A DNA stretch of 64,000 bases, taken from Stigmatella ashevillena (lineage in GTDB: Bacteria > Myxococcota > Myxococcia > Myxococcales > Myxococcaceae). The position numbers and the translations under genes were made by a program. Location of the stretch: positions 8,116,425-8,180,424 of the forward strand of contig NZ_JAQNDM010000002.1 in assembly GCF_028368975.1 (NCBI RefSeq), read 5' to 3'. Positions 24,763-31,937 of the stretch are shown here, in pieces (within the stretch, counting starts at the first letter, position 1; each line of letters begins with the position of its first letter). The notes below the pieces were generated by a model, which worked only from the letters and a program-made list of their open reading frames with translations, ran no database searches and was not told the DNA's origin.

Positions 24763-26312
24763 GCCTGACCTCCCGCGATGATCTTGAACACGGAGCCTTC
24801 GTCCGCCTCGCGGGTTTCGAGTTCGCCCACCTTCTGGCGGTCGCGCATGACCGCGATGCGATCCGAGTAGCGGAGAACCTCGTCGATCTCCGAGGAGATG
24901 AAGAGAATGGCCATGCCCTTGTCACACAATTCCATCACCTGTCCCATGATCTCGGCCTTCGCCGCGACGTCGATGCCCCGGGTGGGCTCATCGAGGATGA
25001 GCATCCGAGGATGGGTGGCCAGCCAGCGTGCCAGGAGGACCTTCTGCTGATTGCCGCCGGAGAGCTGTGAGATGGGCGTCTCCATGTCGGAGACCTTGAT
25101 GCCCAGGGCCTGGATGTAGCGCTCCGCCAGTTCTTCCTGCCGCTTCCGGGAGATGCTCCGAAAGATGCCCGACTTCGCCTGAAGGGCGAGCACCATGTTC
25201 TCCCGGATCGACAGCTCGCCGATGATGCCTTCGTGTTTGCGGTCTTCTGGGCAGAAACCGAGGCCGTGCTGGATGGCCTCCATCGGGGAGGAGAGCCGCG
25301 CGGGCTCTCCGTCAATCTCGATCGAGCCCTGCTCGGCCCGGTCGATGCCGAAGAGCAGCCGGGCCAGCTCGGTCCTTCCCGAGCCGAGAAGGCCTCCCAT
25401 GCCCAGGGACTTCCCTTGCTGCACTTCCAGTTCCACGTCCTGCACCGAGCCCCGTCGGCCGAGCGCCTCCGCCCGGAGGAAAGGCTTCCCGGCTTCCGGA
25501 GGCTCCCCTCCTTCCGAAGCTGTGTGCTGCGGTGGGAGGGGGGCGCGTGCGCTCCGGGCCCTGCTCGTCCCTTCTTCGGAGAGTTCGCGGCCGACCATCT
25601 TGTTGATCAGCTCGATGCGCGACAAGCCATTGACGGGATGTTCGCTGACGAGTTCGCCATTCCTCAGGATGGTGATGCGGTCGGAGATCTCGAAGGTTTG
25701 GCCCAGGAAGTGCGTGACGAAGAGGATGGCCATCCCCTGGGCCTTGAGTCTTCGCATGACGGTGAGGAGCATCCGCACCTCATCCTCGGCGAGGCTCGAG
25801 GTGGGCTCGTCGAGGATGAGGATCTTCGCCTGCATGTTCAGCGCCCGGGCAATGGCGCACACCTGCTGTACCGCCAGCGAGCAGGTGAAGAGGGGCGCGC
25901 TGACATCGACGTGGACGTGGAGATCCTTCAGGAGGGACTCCGCCTTCTGGTGCATCTGTTTCCAGCGGATGGCGAAGGCGTCGGAAGCGTCGTGACCCAG
26001 GCAGATGTTCTCGGCGATCGAGAGGTTGGGGCAGAGATTCACCTCTTGATAGACGGTGCTGATCCCCAGCCGCTGCGCCTCCAGGGGGCTCTTGGGTTTG
26101 ATCTCACGGCCTTGAAGGAGGATGCGGCCTCCGTCCGGGCGATGGACCCCCGTCAGGACCTTGATCAGCGTGGATTTTCCCGCGCCATTCTGACCCATCA
26201 CCGAGTGGACCTCGCCCGGGAAGAGGCGGAAGTCGATGCCGCGGAGGGCTTGGACACCGGAGAAGCGCTTCGAGATTCCCTTCATCTCGAGCACCGGAAC
26301 GGCTTCGCTCAT
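24759..26312 (-). CDS. Sugar ABC transporter ATP-binding protein (YtfR/AraG-like)
   Basis: The start is ATG 26312, with GAGGAA upstream (517 residues). It is a tandem ATPase of the CUT2/monosaccharide class. The N-terminal domain has Walker A GQNGAGKST and Walker B ILILDEPTSSL with a degenerate signature (CSLAVQQVCAIARAL). The C-terminal domain has the usual altered Walker A (GLLGSGRTE), intact signature LSGGNQQKVLLARWL and LILDEPTRGID. A low-complexity linker rich in Arg, Ala, Pro and Glu lies between the domains at about 250-285. It energises the two downstream permeases. The gene begins 26 bases after the binding-protein stop. Confidence 0.92.
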   Translation of the reverse strand: MSEAVPVLEMKGISKRFSGVQALRGIDFRLFPGEVHSVMGQNGAGKSTLIKVLTGVHRPDGGRILLQGREIKPKSPLEAQRLGISTVYQEVNLCPNLSIAENICLGHDASDAFAIRWKQMHQKAESLLKDLHVHVDVSAPLFTCSLAVQQVCAIARALNMQAKILILDEPTSSLAEDEVRMLLTVMRRLKAQGMAILFVTHFLGQTFEISDRITILRNGELVSEHPVNGLSRIELINKMVGRELSEEGTSRARSARAPLPPQHTASEGGEPPEAGKPFLRAEALGRRGSVQDVELEVQQGKSLGMGGLLGSGRTELARLLFGIDRAEQGSIEIDGEPARLSSPMEAIQHGLGFCPEDRKHEGIIGELSIRENMVLALQAKSGIFRSISRKRQEELAERYIQALGIKVSDMETPISQLSGGNQQKVLLARWLATHPRMLILDEPTRGIDVAAKAEIMGQVMELCDKGMAILFISSEIDEVLRYSDRIAVMRDRQKVGELETREADEGSVFKIIAGGQA

Positions 26313-26338
26313 GGATGGTTCCTCGCCGTGGCGGGGGG

Positions 26339-27313
26339 TCAGTACTTCCGGTGGGGGAACTCCTTGGCGGCGACCTCCTGCGGGAACACACCCTCCTCGG
26401 TGACGATGCGCTTGGGCAGGGGCTTGCCGGCCACGACGTCCTTCACGGCGCTCATCAACTGTGGCCCGAGCAGGGGGCTGCATTCCACGGTGCAATTCAG
26501 CTTGCCGGCGATCATCGCCTCGAAGGCGCCCTTGACCGCGTCGATGGACACGATGACCACGTCCTTGCCGGGACGCAGGCCCGCTTCCTCGATGGCCTGG
26601 ATGGCCCCGATGGCCATGTCGTCGTTGTGCGCGTAGAGGACGTTGATTTTCTTGCCCTCGGCCTTCAAGAACGCCTCCATGACTTCCTTGCCCTTCGCCC
26701 GGGTGAAGTCACCGGTCTGAGATCGGATGATCTTGAACTTCGGGGCGTTCTTGAGAACTTCCTCGAACCCCTGCTTGCGGTCGATCGCGGGGGCAGAGCC
26801 GACGGTCCCTTGGAGCTCGACGATGTTCACCTCGCCTTGGGCGGCCAGTTGCTTGACGGGCGCATAGTCGATCAACCATTTCGCCGCGCGGCGGCCTTCC
26901 TCGACGAAGTCCGAGCCCATGAAGGAGACCCAGAGGGAGTCGTCCTTCACGTCCACGGCCCGGTCGGACAGGATGACGGGAATGCGGGCGGCCTTGGCTT
27001 CCCGGAGGACCGGCTCCCAGCCCGTCTCCACGACGGGCGAGAAGGCAATCACGTCCACCCGTTGGGCAATGAAAGAGCGAATGGCCTTGATTTGATTCTC
27101 CTGCCGTTGTTGGGCATCGGAGAATTTCAAGGTGATACCTTCCTTGGCCGCGGCATCCTTGATGGACTGGGTGTTGGCGGTGCGCCACTCACTTTCTGCT
27201 CCCACCTGGGAGAAACCGAGCACGATTTTCTTGTCCTTGGCCAGGGCGAGCCCTGGAACGAACGCAAGGACGAGAAGGACCGCGGACGCGGCGTTGAAGA
27301 TGGCTCTTTTCAT
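26339..27313 (-). CDS. Periplasmic sugar-binding protein (YtfQ-like)
   Basis: The 324-residue precursor has a signal peptide (1-25, ending PGLALA-KD) and the periplasmic-binding-protein type 1 fold: KKIVLGFSQVGAESEWRTANTQSIKDAA, IRSFIAQRVDVIAFSPVVETGWEPVLREAK and YAHNDDMAIGAIQAIEEAGLRPG. The pattern SQVGAESEWRTANT is very close to galactofuranose-binding YtfQ and its arabinose-linked relatives. It is the first transporter gene after araA (89-base spacer) and should deliver arabinose to the membrane complex. Whether it prefers the furanose or pyranose form cannot be read from sequence alone. Confidence 0.88.
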   Translation of the reverse strand: MKRAIFNAASAVLLVLAFVPGLALAKDKKIVLGFSQVGAESEWRTANTQSIKDAAAKEGITLKFSDAQQRQENQIKAIRSFIAQRVDVIAFSPVVETGWEPVLREAKAARIPVILSDRAVDVKDDSLWVSFMGSDFVEEGRRAAKWLIDYAPVKQLAAQGEVNIVELQGTVGSAPAIDRKQGFEEVLKNAPKFKIIRSQTGDFTRAKGKEVMEAFLKAEGKKINVLYAHNDDMAIGAIQAIEEAGLRPGKDVVIVSIDAVKGAFEAMIAGKLNCTVECSPLLGPQLMSAVKDVVAGKPLPKRIVTEEGVFPQEVAAKEFPHRKY

Positions 27314-27402
27314 GGGTCGTCCCTCTCACTCAGCTACCCTGGTGTGTGGAAGTCCTTGTCACGAGCGCCAGGTTCGCGGTGACGGTTCAGCAAGCAATCC
27401 GC

Positions 27403-28905
27403 CTAGCGGGCGAGCCGGTAGGCCAAGTCGTTCCACCGGAGCTCGTTCTTGAGGGCGGGGAGCTGTGTGCCTTTCCCGATGTGGATGCACTCGATGCCCA
27501 CCATCGCGGCGAAGTCCTCGAGAACCTGGGGAGGAACGGCCCGGCTGAAGCCGGCATGGTGAGCGCCTCCCGCGAGGATCCAGGCTTCGCAGCTCTCCTT
27601 GAAGCTGGGGCGGGGCGTCCAGATGGCCCGTGCCACCGGCAGATGGGGCATGGCGTGCCCGGGCTGCACGACATCGAGCTCGTTGACGATCAGTCGCATG
27701 CGGCCCCCCATGTCGACCAGGGTCGCGTTGACCGCGGGGCCCGCCGCGGCCTCGAAGACGAGGCGACAGGGGTCTGCCTTGCCTCCGATGTCGAGGGGAT
27801 GGATTTCCAGGGAGGGCTTTCCCGCCGCGATCGACGGACAGACTTCGAGCATGTGCGCGCCCAGGACAAGTTCGCCGCCCTTGGCCAGGTGGTACGTGTA
27901 GTCCTCCATGAAGGAGACGCCCCCCGGGAGGCCCGCGCTCATCACCTTCATGATGCGGATGAGGGCGGCCGTCTTCCAATCGCCCTCGGCTCCGAAGCCA
28001 TACCCTTCGGCCATGAGCCGTTGACAGGCGAGGCCCGGCAGTTGCTTGAGCCCGTGGAGATCCTCGAACGTGGTGGTGAAGGCACCGAAGCGGCCATCCC
28101 GCAGGAAGCCCCGCATGCCGATTTCCTGCCTCGCGGCGTCGCGGAGCAGCGCGCGCCGGTCCCCGCCCTTCCGCAAGGCCGGAACGAGCGAGTATTTCTC
28201 CTCGTACTCCGCGAGCTGGGCGTCGACCTCGGACTCTCCCACGTCGGCGATGCGTCCGACCAGGTCACCCACGGGGTAGCCATTCACGGACCAGCCAAAC
28301 TGGATCTGTGCCTCCACGCGGTCGCCGCCGGTGACGGCCACTTCCCGCATGTTCATGCCGCCGAAGCGGACAATCTTCAGCCGCCGTGACTCGGCGAGCC
28401 CGCAGGCTGCCCGCACCCAGCTGTCGAGCTTCGCCAGGACGTCCTCGTCCTTCCAGTAGCCGACGATGATCTTCCGGTCCAACCGGAGACGCGCGCCGAT
28501 GAACCCGAACTCACGGTCGCCGTGGGCGGACTGGTTCAGGTTCATGAAGTCCATGTCGATCTTGTCCCAGGGCAGCTCCCGCTCGGTCTGAGTGTGGAGG
28601 TGGGCAAGAGGCTTCTGGAGCCGGGTGAGGCCAGCGATCCACATCTTCGCGGGCGAAAAAGTGTGCATCCAGGTGATGACGCCCACGCAGGCTGGTGAGG
28701 CATTGGCCTCGAGGCAGACGTTCATGATCGCCTCGGGGTCCGTGAGCGTGGGCTTGCAGACCACGCGGACGGGAAGCTTCCCAGAGGTGTCGAGGAACCC
28801 GGCGATCTTCCGGGAGTCCGCGGCCACCGTCGCGAGCGCCGCCTCGCCGTAGAGATGCTGACTGCCGGTAAGAAACCAGACTTCCTGCTGCTTCAGTTCA
28901 ATCAT
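27403..28905 (-). CDS. araA: L-arabinose isomerase
   Basis: The 500-residue enzyme converts L-arabinose to L-ribulose. Family blocks are clear from the first residues (QEVWFLTGSQHLYGEAAL) through VGVITWMHTFSPAKMWIAGL, HTQTERELPWDKIDMDFMNLNQSAHGDREFGFI and the metal-binding AEGYGFGAEGDWKTAALIR with MSFMEDYTYHL. The length equals that of E. coli AraA. It follows araB by 64 bases and precedes the ABC genes in the same operon. The araB-araA spacer contains four CACCG repeats. Confidence 0.97.
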   Translation of the reverse strand: MIELKQQEVWFLTGSQHLYGEAALATVAADSRKIAGFLDTSGKLPVRVVCKPTLTDPEAIMNVCLEANASPACVGVITWMHTFSPAKMWIAGLTRLQKPLAHLHTQTERELPWDKIDMDFMNLNQSAHGDREFGFIGARLRLDRKIIVGYWKDEDVLAKLDSWVRAACGLAESRRLKIVRFGGMNMREVAVTGGDRVEAQIQFGWSVNGYPVGDLVGRIADVGESEVDAQLAEYEEKYSLVPALRKGGDRRALLRDAARQEIGMRGFLRDGRFGAFTTTFEDLHGLKQLPGLACQRLMAEGYGFGAEGDWKTAALIRIMKVMSAGLPGGVSFMEDYTYHLAKGGELVLGAHMLEVCPSIAAGKPSLEIHPLDIGGKADPCRLVFEAAAGPAVNATLVDMGGRMRLIVNELDVVQPGHAMPHLPVARAIWTPRPSFKESCEAWILAGGAHHAGFSRAVPPQVLEDFAAMVGIECIHIGKGTQLPALKNELRWNDLAYRLAR

Positions 28906-28948
28906 GACCCTGCTCCATTTTCGCGCCCTGGCTCAGCCTGGACGCCTT

Positions 28949-28968
28949 CACCGCACCGCACCGCACCG
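28949..28968. repeat. Pentanucleotide repeat, four copies of CACCG
   Basis: Four perfect tandem CACCG units occupy the araB-araA spacer, ending one base before the araB stop codon. It is too short to be more than a simple-sequence repeat, though copy-number change could alter the spacer. Confidence 0.75.
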
Positions 28969-28969
28969 C

Positions 28970-30706
28970 TCAGCGGCCGGTCTTGTCTGACTGCGGCAGC
29001 CCCTTCTCCACGAAGGCGCCGAACTCGAGATATTTCGTGTAGAGCGACGCGTAGTGCCGGGCGCGCTCGGGGTCCGGCCGGTAGGTCTTCTCGGTGCCAG
29101 AGGACATGGCCCGCTGCGCGTCCTCGACCTTGGGGTAGAGCCCGGCCGCGGCCGCCGCGAACATCGCCGCGCCGGCGGCCACCGCCTGCTCTGCCGCCGA
29201 GACCGCGATGTCCATGTTCATCACGTCGGCCAGCGTCTGCATGACGAAGGGGCTCTTCCGGGCCACGCCGCCGATGGCGATGACACGGTCCACCCGGATC
29301 CCCGTGGACTTGAAGCGCTCCACGATGGCGCGAGAGCCGAAAGCCGTGGCTTCGACGAGGGCGCGGTAGAGCCCTGGGGCATCCGTTCCCAGGCTGATGC
29401 CCGAGATGGCTCCCTTCAGACGCTGGTTCGCATCCGGCGTCCTCCGCCCGTTCATCCAGTCGAGTGCCAGGAGAGAATCCTCTCCGGGCGGCAGGTCCTT
29501 CGCGGCCCGCTCGAGCTCCGGGATGATCCGCTCGAGGAGCGCATCCGCCAGGGCCTGTTTCGAGGCCTCGTCCGCGCCGGGGAGGTGGGGAAGGATCGCC
29601 TCCAGGGGCCAGGCGAGGAGCTTCTTGAACCATGCGTAGACATCGCCGAAGGCCGATTGTCCGGCCTCGTAGCCCACCATGCCCGGGATGATGGAGCCGT
29701 CGACCTGTCCGCAGATGCCTGGGACCAGCCTTTCGGGCTCCTGGCCCTTGGGCGCCACGGCCATGTCCAGACAGCTCGTTCCCAGAATCTTCAGGAGCTG
29801 GTGAGGCCCGATGTTGCCGCCCACCGCCCCCATGTGGGCGTCGAAGGCGCCCACGGCCACCACGGTGTCGGGTGGCAAGCCAAGCTTCGTGGCCCATTCG
29901 CCGGAGAGGGTGCCGAAGGGCACGTCGGAGGTGAAGGTTTCCCGCCCCAGGCTTGCCTTGAGCTCCACCAAGCGTGGGTGGAGCAGGGCGAGGAAAGCGT
30001 CATCGGGGTACCCGCCAAACTCGGCGTGCCACATCGCCTTGTGCCCCGCGGCGCAGCGGCTGCGCTTGATGCGTGCGAGTTCAGTGGTCCCCGTCAGGAC
30101 AGCGGGAATCCAATCGCAGAGCTCGAGGACACTGCTGGCCGCCTGGACGGCCTCGGGAGCGGTCTCGGCCAGCCGGAGGACCTTCGCCCAGAACCATTCG
30201 CTGGAGTAGATGCCTCCCTCGTACTTCGTGAAGTCGGTCCCTCCCCAGGTCCGCGCCGTGTGGTTGATCCGCTCCGCTTGCGCCACGGCGGTATGGTCTT
30301 TCCACAGGATGAACATGGCATCCGGGTTCTCCCGGAACCCAGGCGTCAGCGCGAGCGGCACGCCGTGCCGGTCGGTGAGCACGGGCGTCGAGCCCGTGGT
30401 GTCGGCCGCGATGCCACGGACTTTGGACGCGGCCCCCTCTCCCGCCTGGGCCAAGGCTCCGGCGATGGAGGCTTGCAGGGTCTCCAGGTAGTCGAGGGGG
30501 TGGTGGCGGAACCGGTTCTCGCGCGGGTCGCAGTAGAGCCCTTTGGACCAACGCGGGTAGTGCTGGATGGAAACACCCACGGTGTCCCCGTTCGCTGCGT
30601 CCATGACCACCGCGCGGACGGAGTCCGTTCCGAAATCAATCCCGATGACGAACGCCGCGCTCTTGCTGGGGGGCTTCAGAGGGACCTCCTCGGTGGGAGT
30701 GGCCAA
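28970..30706 (-). CDS. araB: Ribulokinase
   Basis: The 578-residue FGGY-family kinase phosphorylates L-ribulose at O5. It shows IGIDFGTDSVRAVVMDAANGD at the N-terminus (phosphate-1 motif), GIAADTTGSTPVL, the AraB-typical WKDHTAVAQAERIN, and a C-terminal VIAIGGVARKSPFVMQTLADV ATP-site block. Its length fits AraB better than xylulokinase (about 500). It is the first gene of the araBA-transporter operon; operator copy 2 (30734-30747) begins 28 bases upstream of the start, a natural repressor position. Motifs and neighbours agree. Confidence 0.95.
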   Translation of the reverse strand: MATPTEEVPLKPPSKSAAFVIGIDFGTDSVRAVVMDAANGDTVGVSIQHYPRWSKGLYCDPRENRFRHHPLDYLETLQASIAGALAQAGEGAASKVRGIAADTTGSTPVLTDRHGVPLALTPGFRENPDAMFILWKDHTAVAQAERINHTARTWGGTDFTKYEGGIYSSEWFWAKVLRLAETAPEAVQAASSVLELCDWIPAVLTGTTELARIKRSRCAAGHKAMWHAEFGGYPDDAFLALLHPRLVELKASLGRETFTSDVPFGTLSGEWATKLGLPPDTVVAVGAFDAHMGAVGGNIGPHQLLKILGTSCLDMAVAPKGQEPERLVPGICGQVDGSIIPGMVGYEAGQSAFGDVYAWFKKLLAWPLEAILPHLPGADEASKQALADALLERIIPELERAAKDLPPGEDSLLALDWMNGRRTPDANQRLKGAISGISLGTDAPGLYRALVEATAFGSRAIVERFKSTGIRVDRVIAIGGVARKSPFVMQTLADVMNMDIAVSAAEQAVAAGAAMFAAAAAGLYPKVEDAQRAMSSGTEKTYRPDPERARHYASLYTKYLEFGAFVEKGLPQSDKTGR

Positions 30707-30733
30707 ACCAAATCAGCACTGGATGGGCGGCAG

Positions 30734-30747
30734 TGTGAGCGCTCACA
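30734..30747. promoter_or_regulatory. LacI-type operator, copy 2 (arabinose locus)
   Basis: TGTGAGCGCTCACA is a perfect 14-base palindrome identical to the core of the site at 21773-21786. It lies 28 bases upstream of araB and about 120 bases upstream of the divergent LacI-family gene. The position suits repression of the araB operon and possibly autoregulation. Confidence 0.87.
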
Positions 30748-30784
30748 TGGGAGGCGTCAAGCCTATCGTCCAGGACGAATGTTT

Positions 30785-30820
30785 TTGCCACACAGCGTCA
30801 TGATTGCCACGCAGCGTCAT
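30785..30820 (+). promoter_or_regulatory. Two direct repeats with 19-base period upstream of the LacI gene
   Basis: TTGCCACACAGCGTCAT (30785-30801) and TTGCCACGCAGCGTCAT (30804-30820) differ at one of 17 positions. The second copy starts with a possible -35 hexamer (TTGCCA), followed 16 bases later by TAGACA (30826-30831), a plausible sigma-70 promoter for the regulator gene. The two-helical-turn spacing suggests a dimeric or tandem activator site. Confidence 0.55.
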
Positions 30821-30864
30821 TCTGCTAGACACTTCAACTGGGCCCCGGAAGGAGGGGCCGTCGC

Positions 30865-31914
30865 ATGGTGAGTGGTGCTCACACGGAGCGCAGGACCCAA
30901 GAACCCGAGGGCCGCACGGCCGTAATGGCAGACGTCGCGAAGCTGGCCGAGGTGTCCCTCCAGACCGTTTCCCGTGTTCTACATGACAGTCCCAATGTGA
31001 GTGATGACACGCGCAAGCGCGTCCTCAAAGCCATACAACAGCTCAATTACCGGCCCAACGTGGCGGCACAGGCGCTGGTCACGGGGCGGTCGCGGACGCT
31101 CGGCGTCGTCAGCTTCGACACCGCGCTGTATGGCCCCGCGTCCACCCTGCTTGGCATTCAAGAGGCCGCCCATGACGCGGGCTATGCCGTCAGCATCGCC
31201 AGCTTGCGGTCGATGAAGCGAGCCTCCCTCTTCGAGGCCGTGCAGCGCCTGCGGGGGCAAGGCGTCGAGGGCGTCGTGATCATCGCTCCGCAGAAGTCGG
31301 CCGTGGAGGCCCTGCGGCGGTTGCCCCCGGGCGTGCCGATGGTGGCGGTCGAAGGCGGCCCTGATCATTCGGTGCCCGTGGTCGCCGTCGATCAGTTTGG
31401 TGGCGCCATGGCGGCCACGCGGCACCTGCTCGAGCTGGGTCACCGGGCGATCTGGCACATCGCGGGTCCTGCGGACTGGCTCGAGGCCGAGCAGCGGGCC
31501 GATGGCTGGCGTTCGGCGTTGAAGGACGCGGGCATCCGGCCTCCCACGCTGCTTCGCGGTGACTGGAGCGCTCGCTCTGGTTACGAGCTCGGGCGTCAGC
31601 TCCTCCAGAAGCCCGAGGTGACGGCCGTGTTCGTAGCCAATGACCAGATGGCCCTGGGGCTCCTGCGCCGACTCCATGAGGCGGGCCGCGAGGCCCCGCG
31701 CCAGCTCAGCATCGTCGGTTTCGATGACATTCCCGAGGCCGCCTACTTCACGCCGCCGCTCACGACCATTCGTCAGGACTTCGCCGAAGTGGGACGAAGG
31801 TGTCTCCATCTCCTCCTGGGTCAGCTCGAGAGCCCCGCTCGGCCGTGGGAGCACGTGGAGGTACCGGCCCAGTTCGTTCTGCGCGAGAGCACGGCCGCCC
31901 TGCGCTCACGCTGA
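30865..31914 (+). CDS. LacI-family transcriptional regulator of the arabinose genes
   Basis: The 349-residue protein starts at ATG 30865. The N-terminal helix-turn-helix and hinge are classical: VMADVAKLAEVSLQTVSRVLHDSPNVSDDTRKRV then LNYRPNVAAQALVTGRS (about residues 20-75). The remainder is a periplasmic-binding-like effector domain (TLGVVSFDTALYGPAS, AVFVANDQMALGLLRRLHEAG, SIVGFDDIPEAAYFTPPLTTIRQDF). It is divergent from araB and should bind the two TGTGAGCGCTCACA sites. Most described bacterial arabinose regulators are AraC- or GntR/LacI-chimera (AraR) types; this one is a plain LacI. The inducer is presumably arabinose or a phosphorylated intermediate. Confidence 0.9.
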   Translation: MVSGAHTERRTQEPEGRTAVMADVAKLAEVSLQTVSRVLHDSPNVSDDTRKRVLKAIQQLNYRPNVAAQALVTGRSRTLGVVSFDTALYGPASTLLGIQEAAHDAGYAVSIASLRSMKRASLFEAVQRLRGQGVEGVVIIAPQKSAVEALRRLPPGVPMVAVEGGPDHSVPVVAVDQFGGAMAATRHLLELGHRAIWHIAGPADWLEAEQRADGWRSALKDAGIRPPTLLRGDWSARSGYELGRQLLQKPEVTAVFVANDQMALGLLRRLHEAGREAPRQLSIVGFDDIPEAAYFTPPLTTIRQDFAEVGRRCLHLLLGQLESPARPWEHVEVPAQFVLRESTAALRSR

Positions 31915-31937
31915 GGGGGGCTGGCGCAGGCAGGGGT

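Noticed and set aside
23687-24925. Upstream extension of the YjfF-like permease frame to 760 codons
   Set aside because: The extension overlaps the YtfT gene in another frame and gives an Arg/His/Gly-rich chain without homology; ATG 23686 with an ATGA overlap is the real start.
28949-28968. CACCG repeat considered as a CRISPR or regulatory array
   Set aside because: Only four five-base units without spacers; a simple-sequence repeat.
28970-30706. Alternative call of the FGGY kinase as xylulokinase
   Set aside because: Length, the WKDHTAVAQAERIN block and adjacency to araA and the arabinose operators fit ribulokinase.
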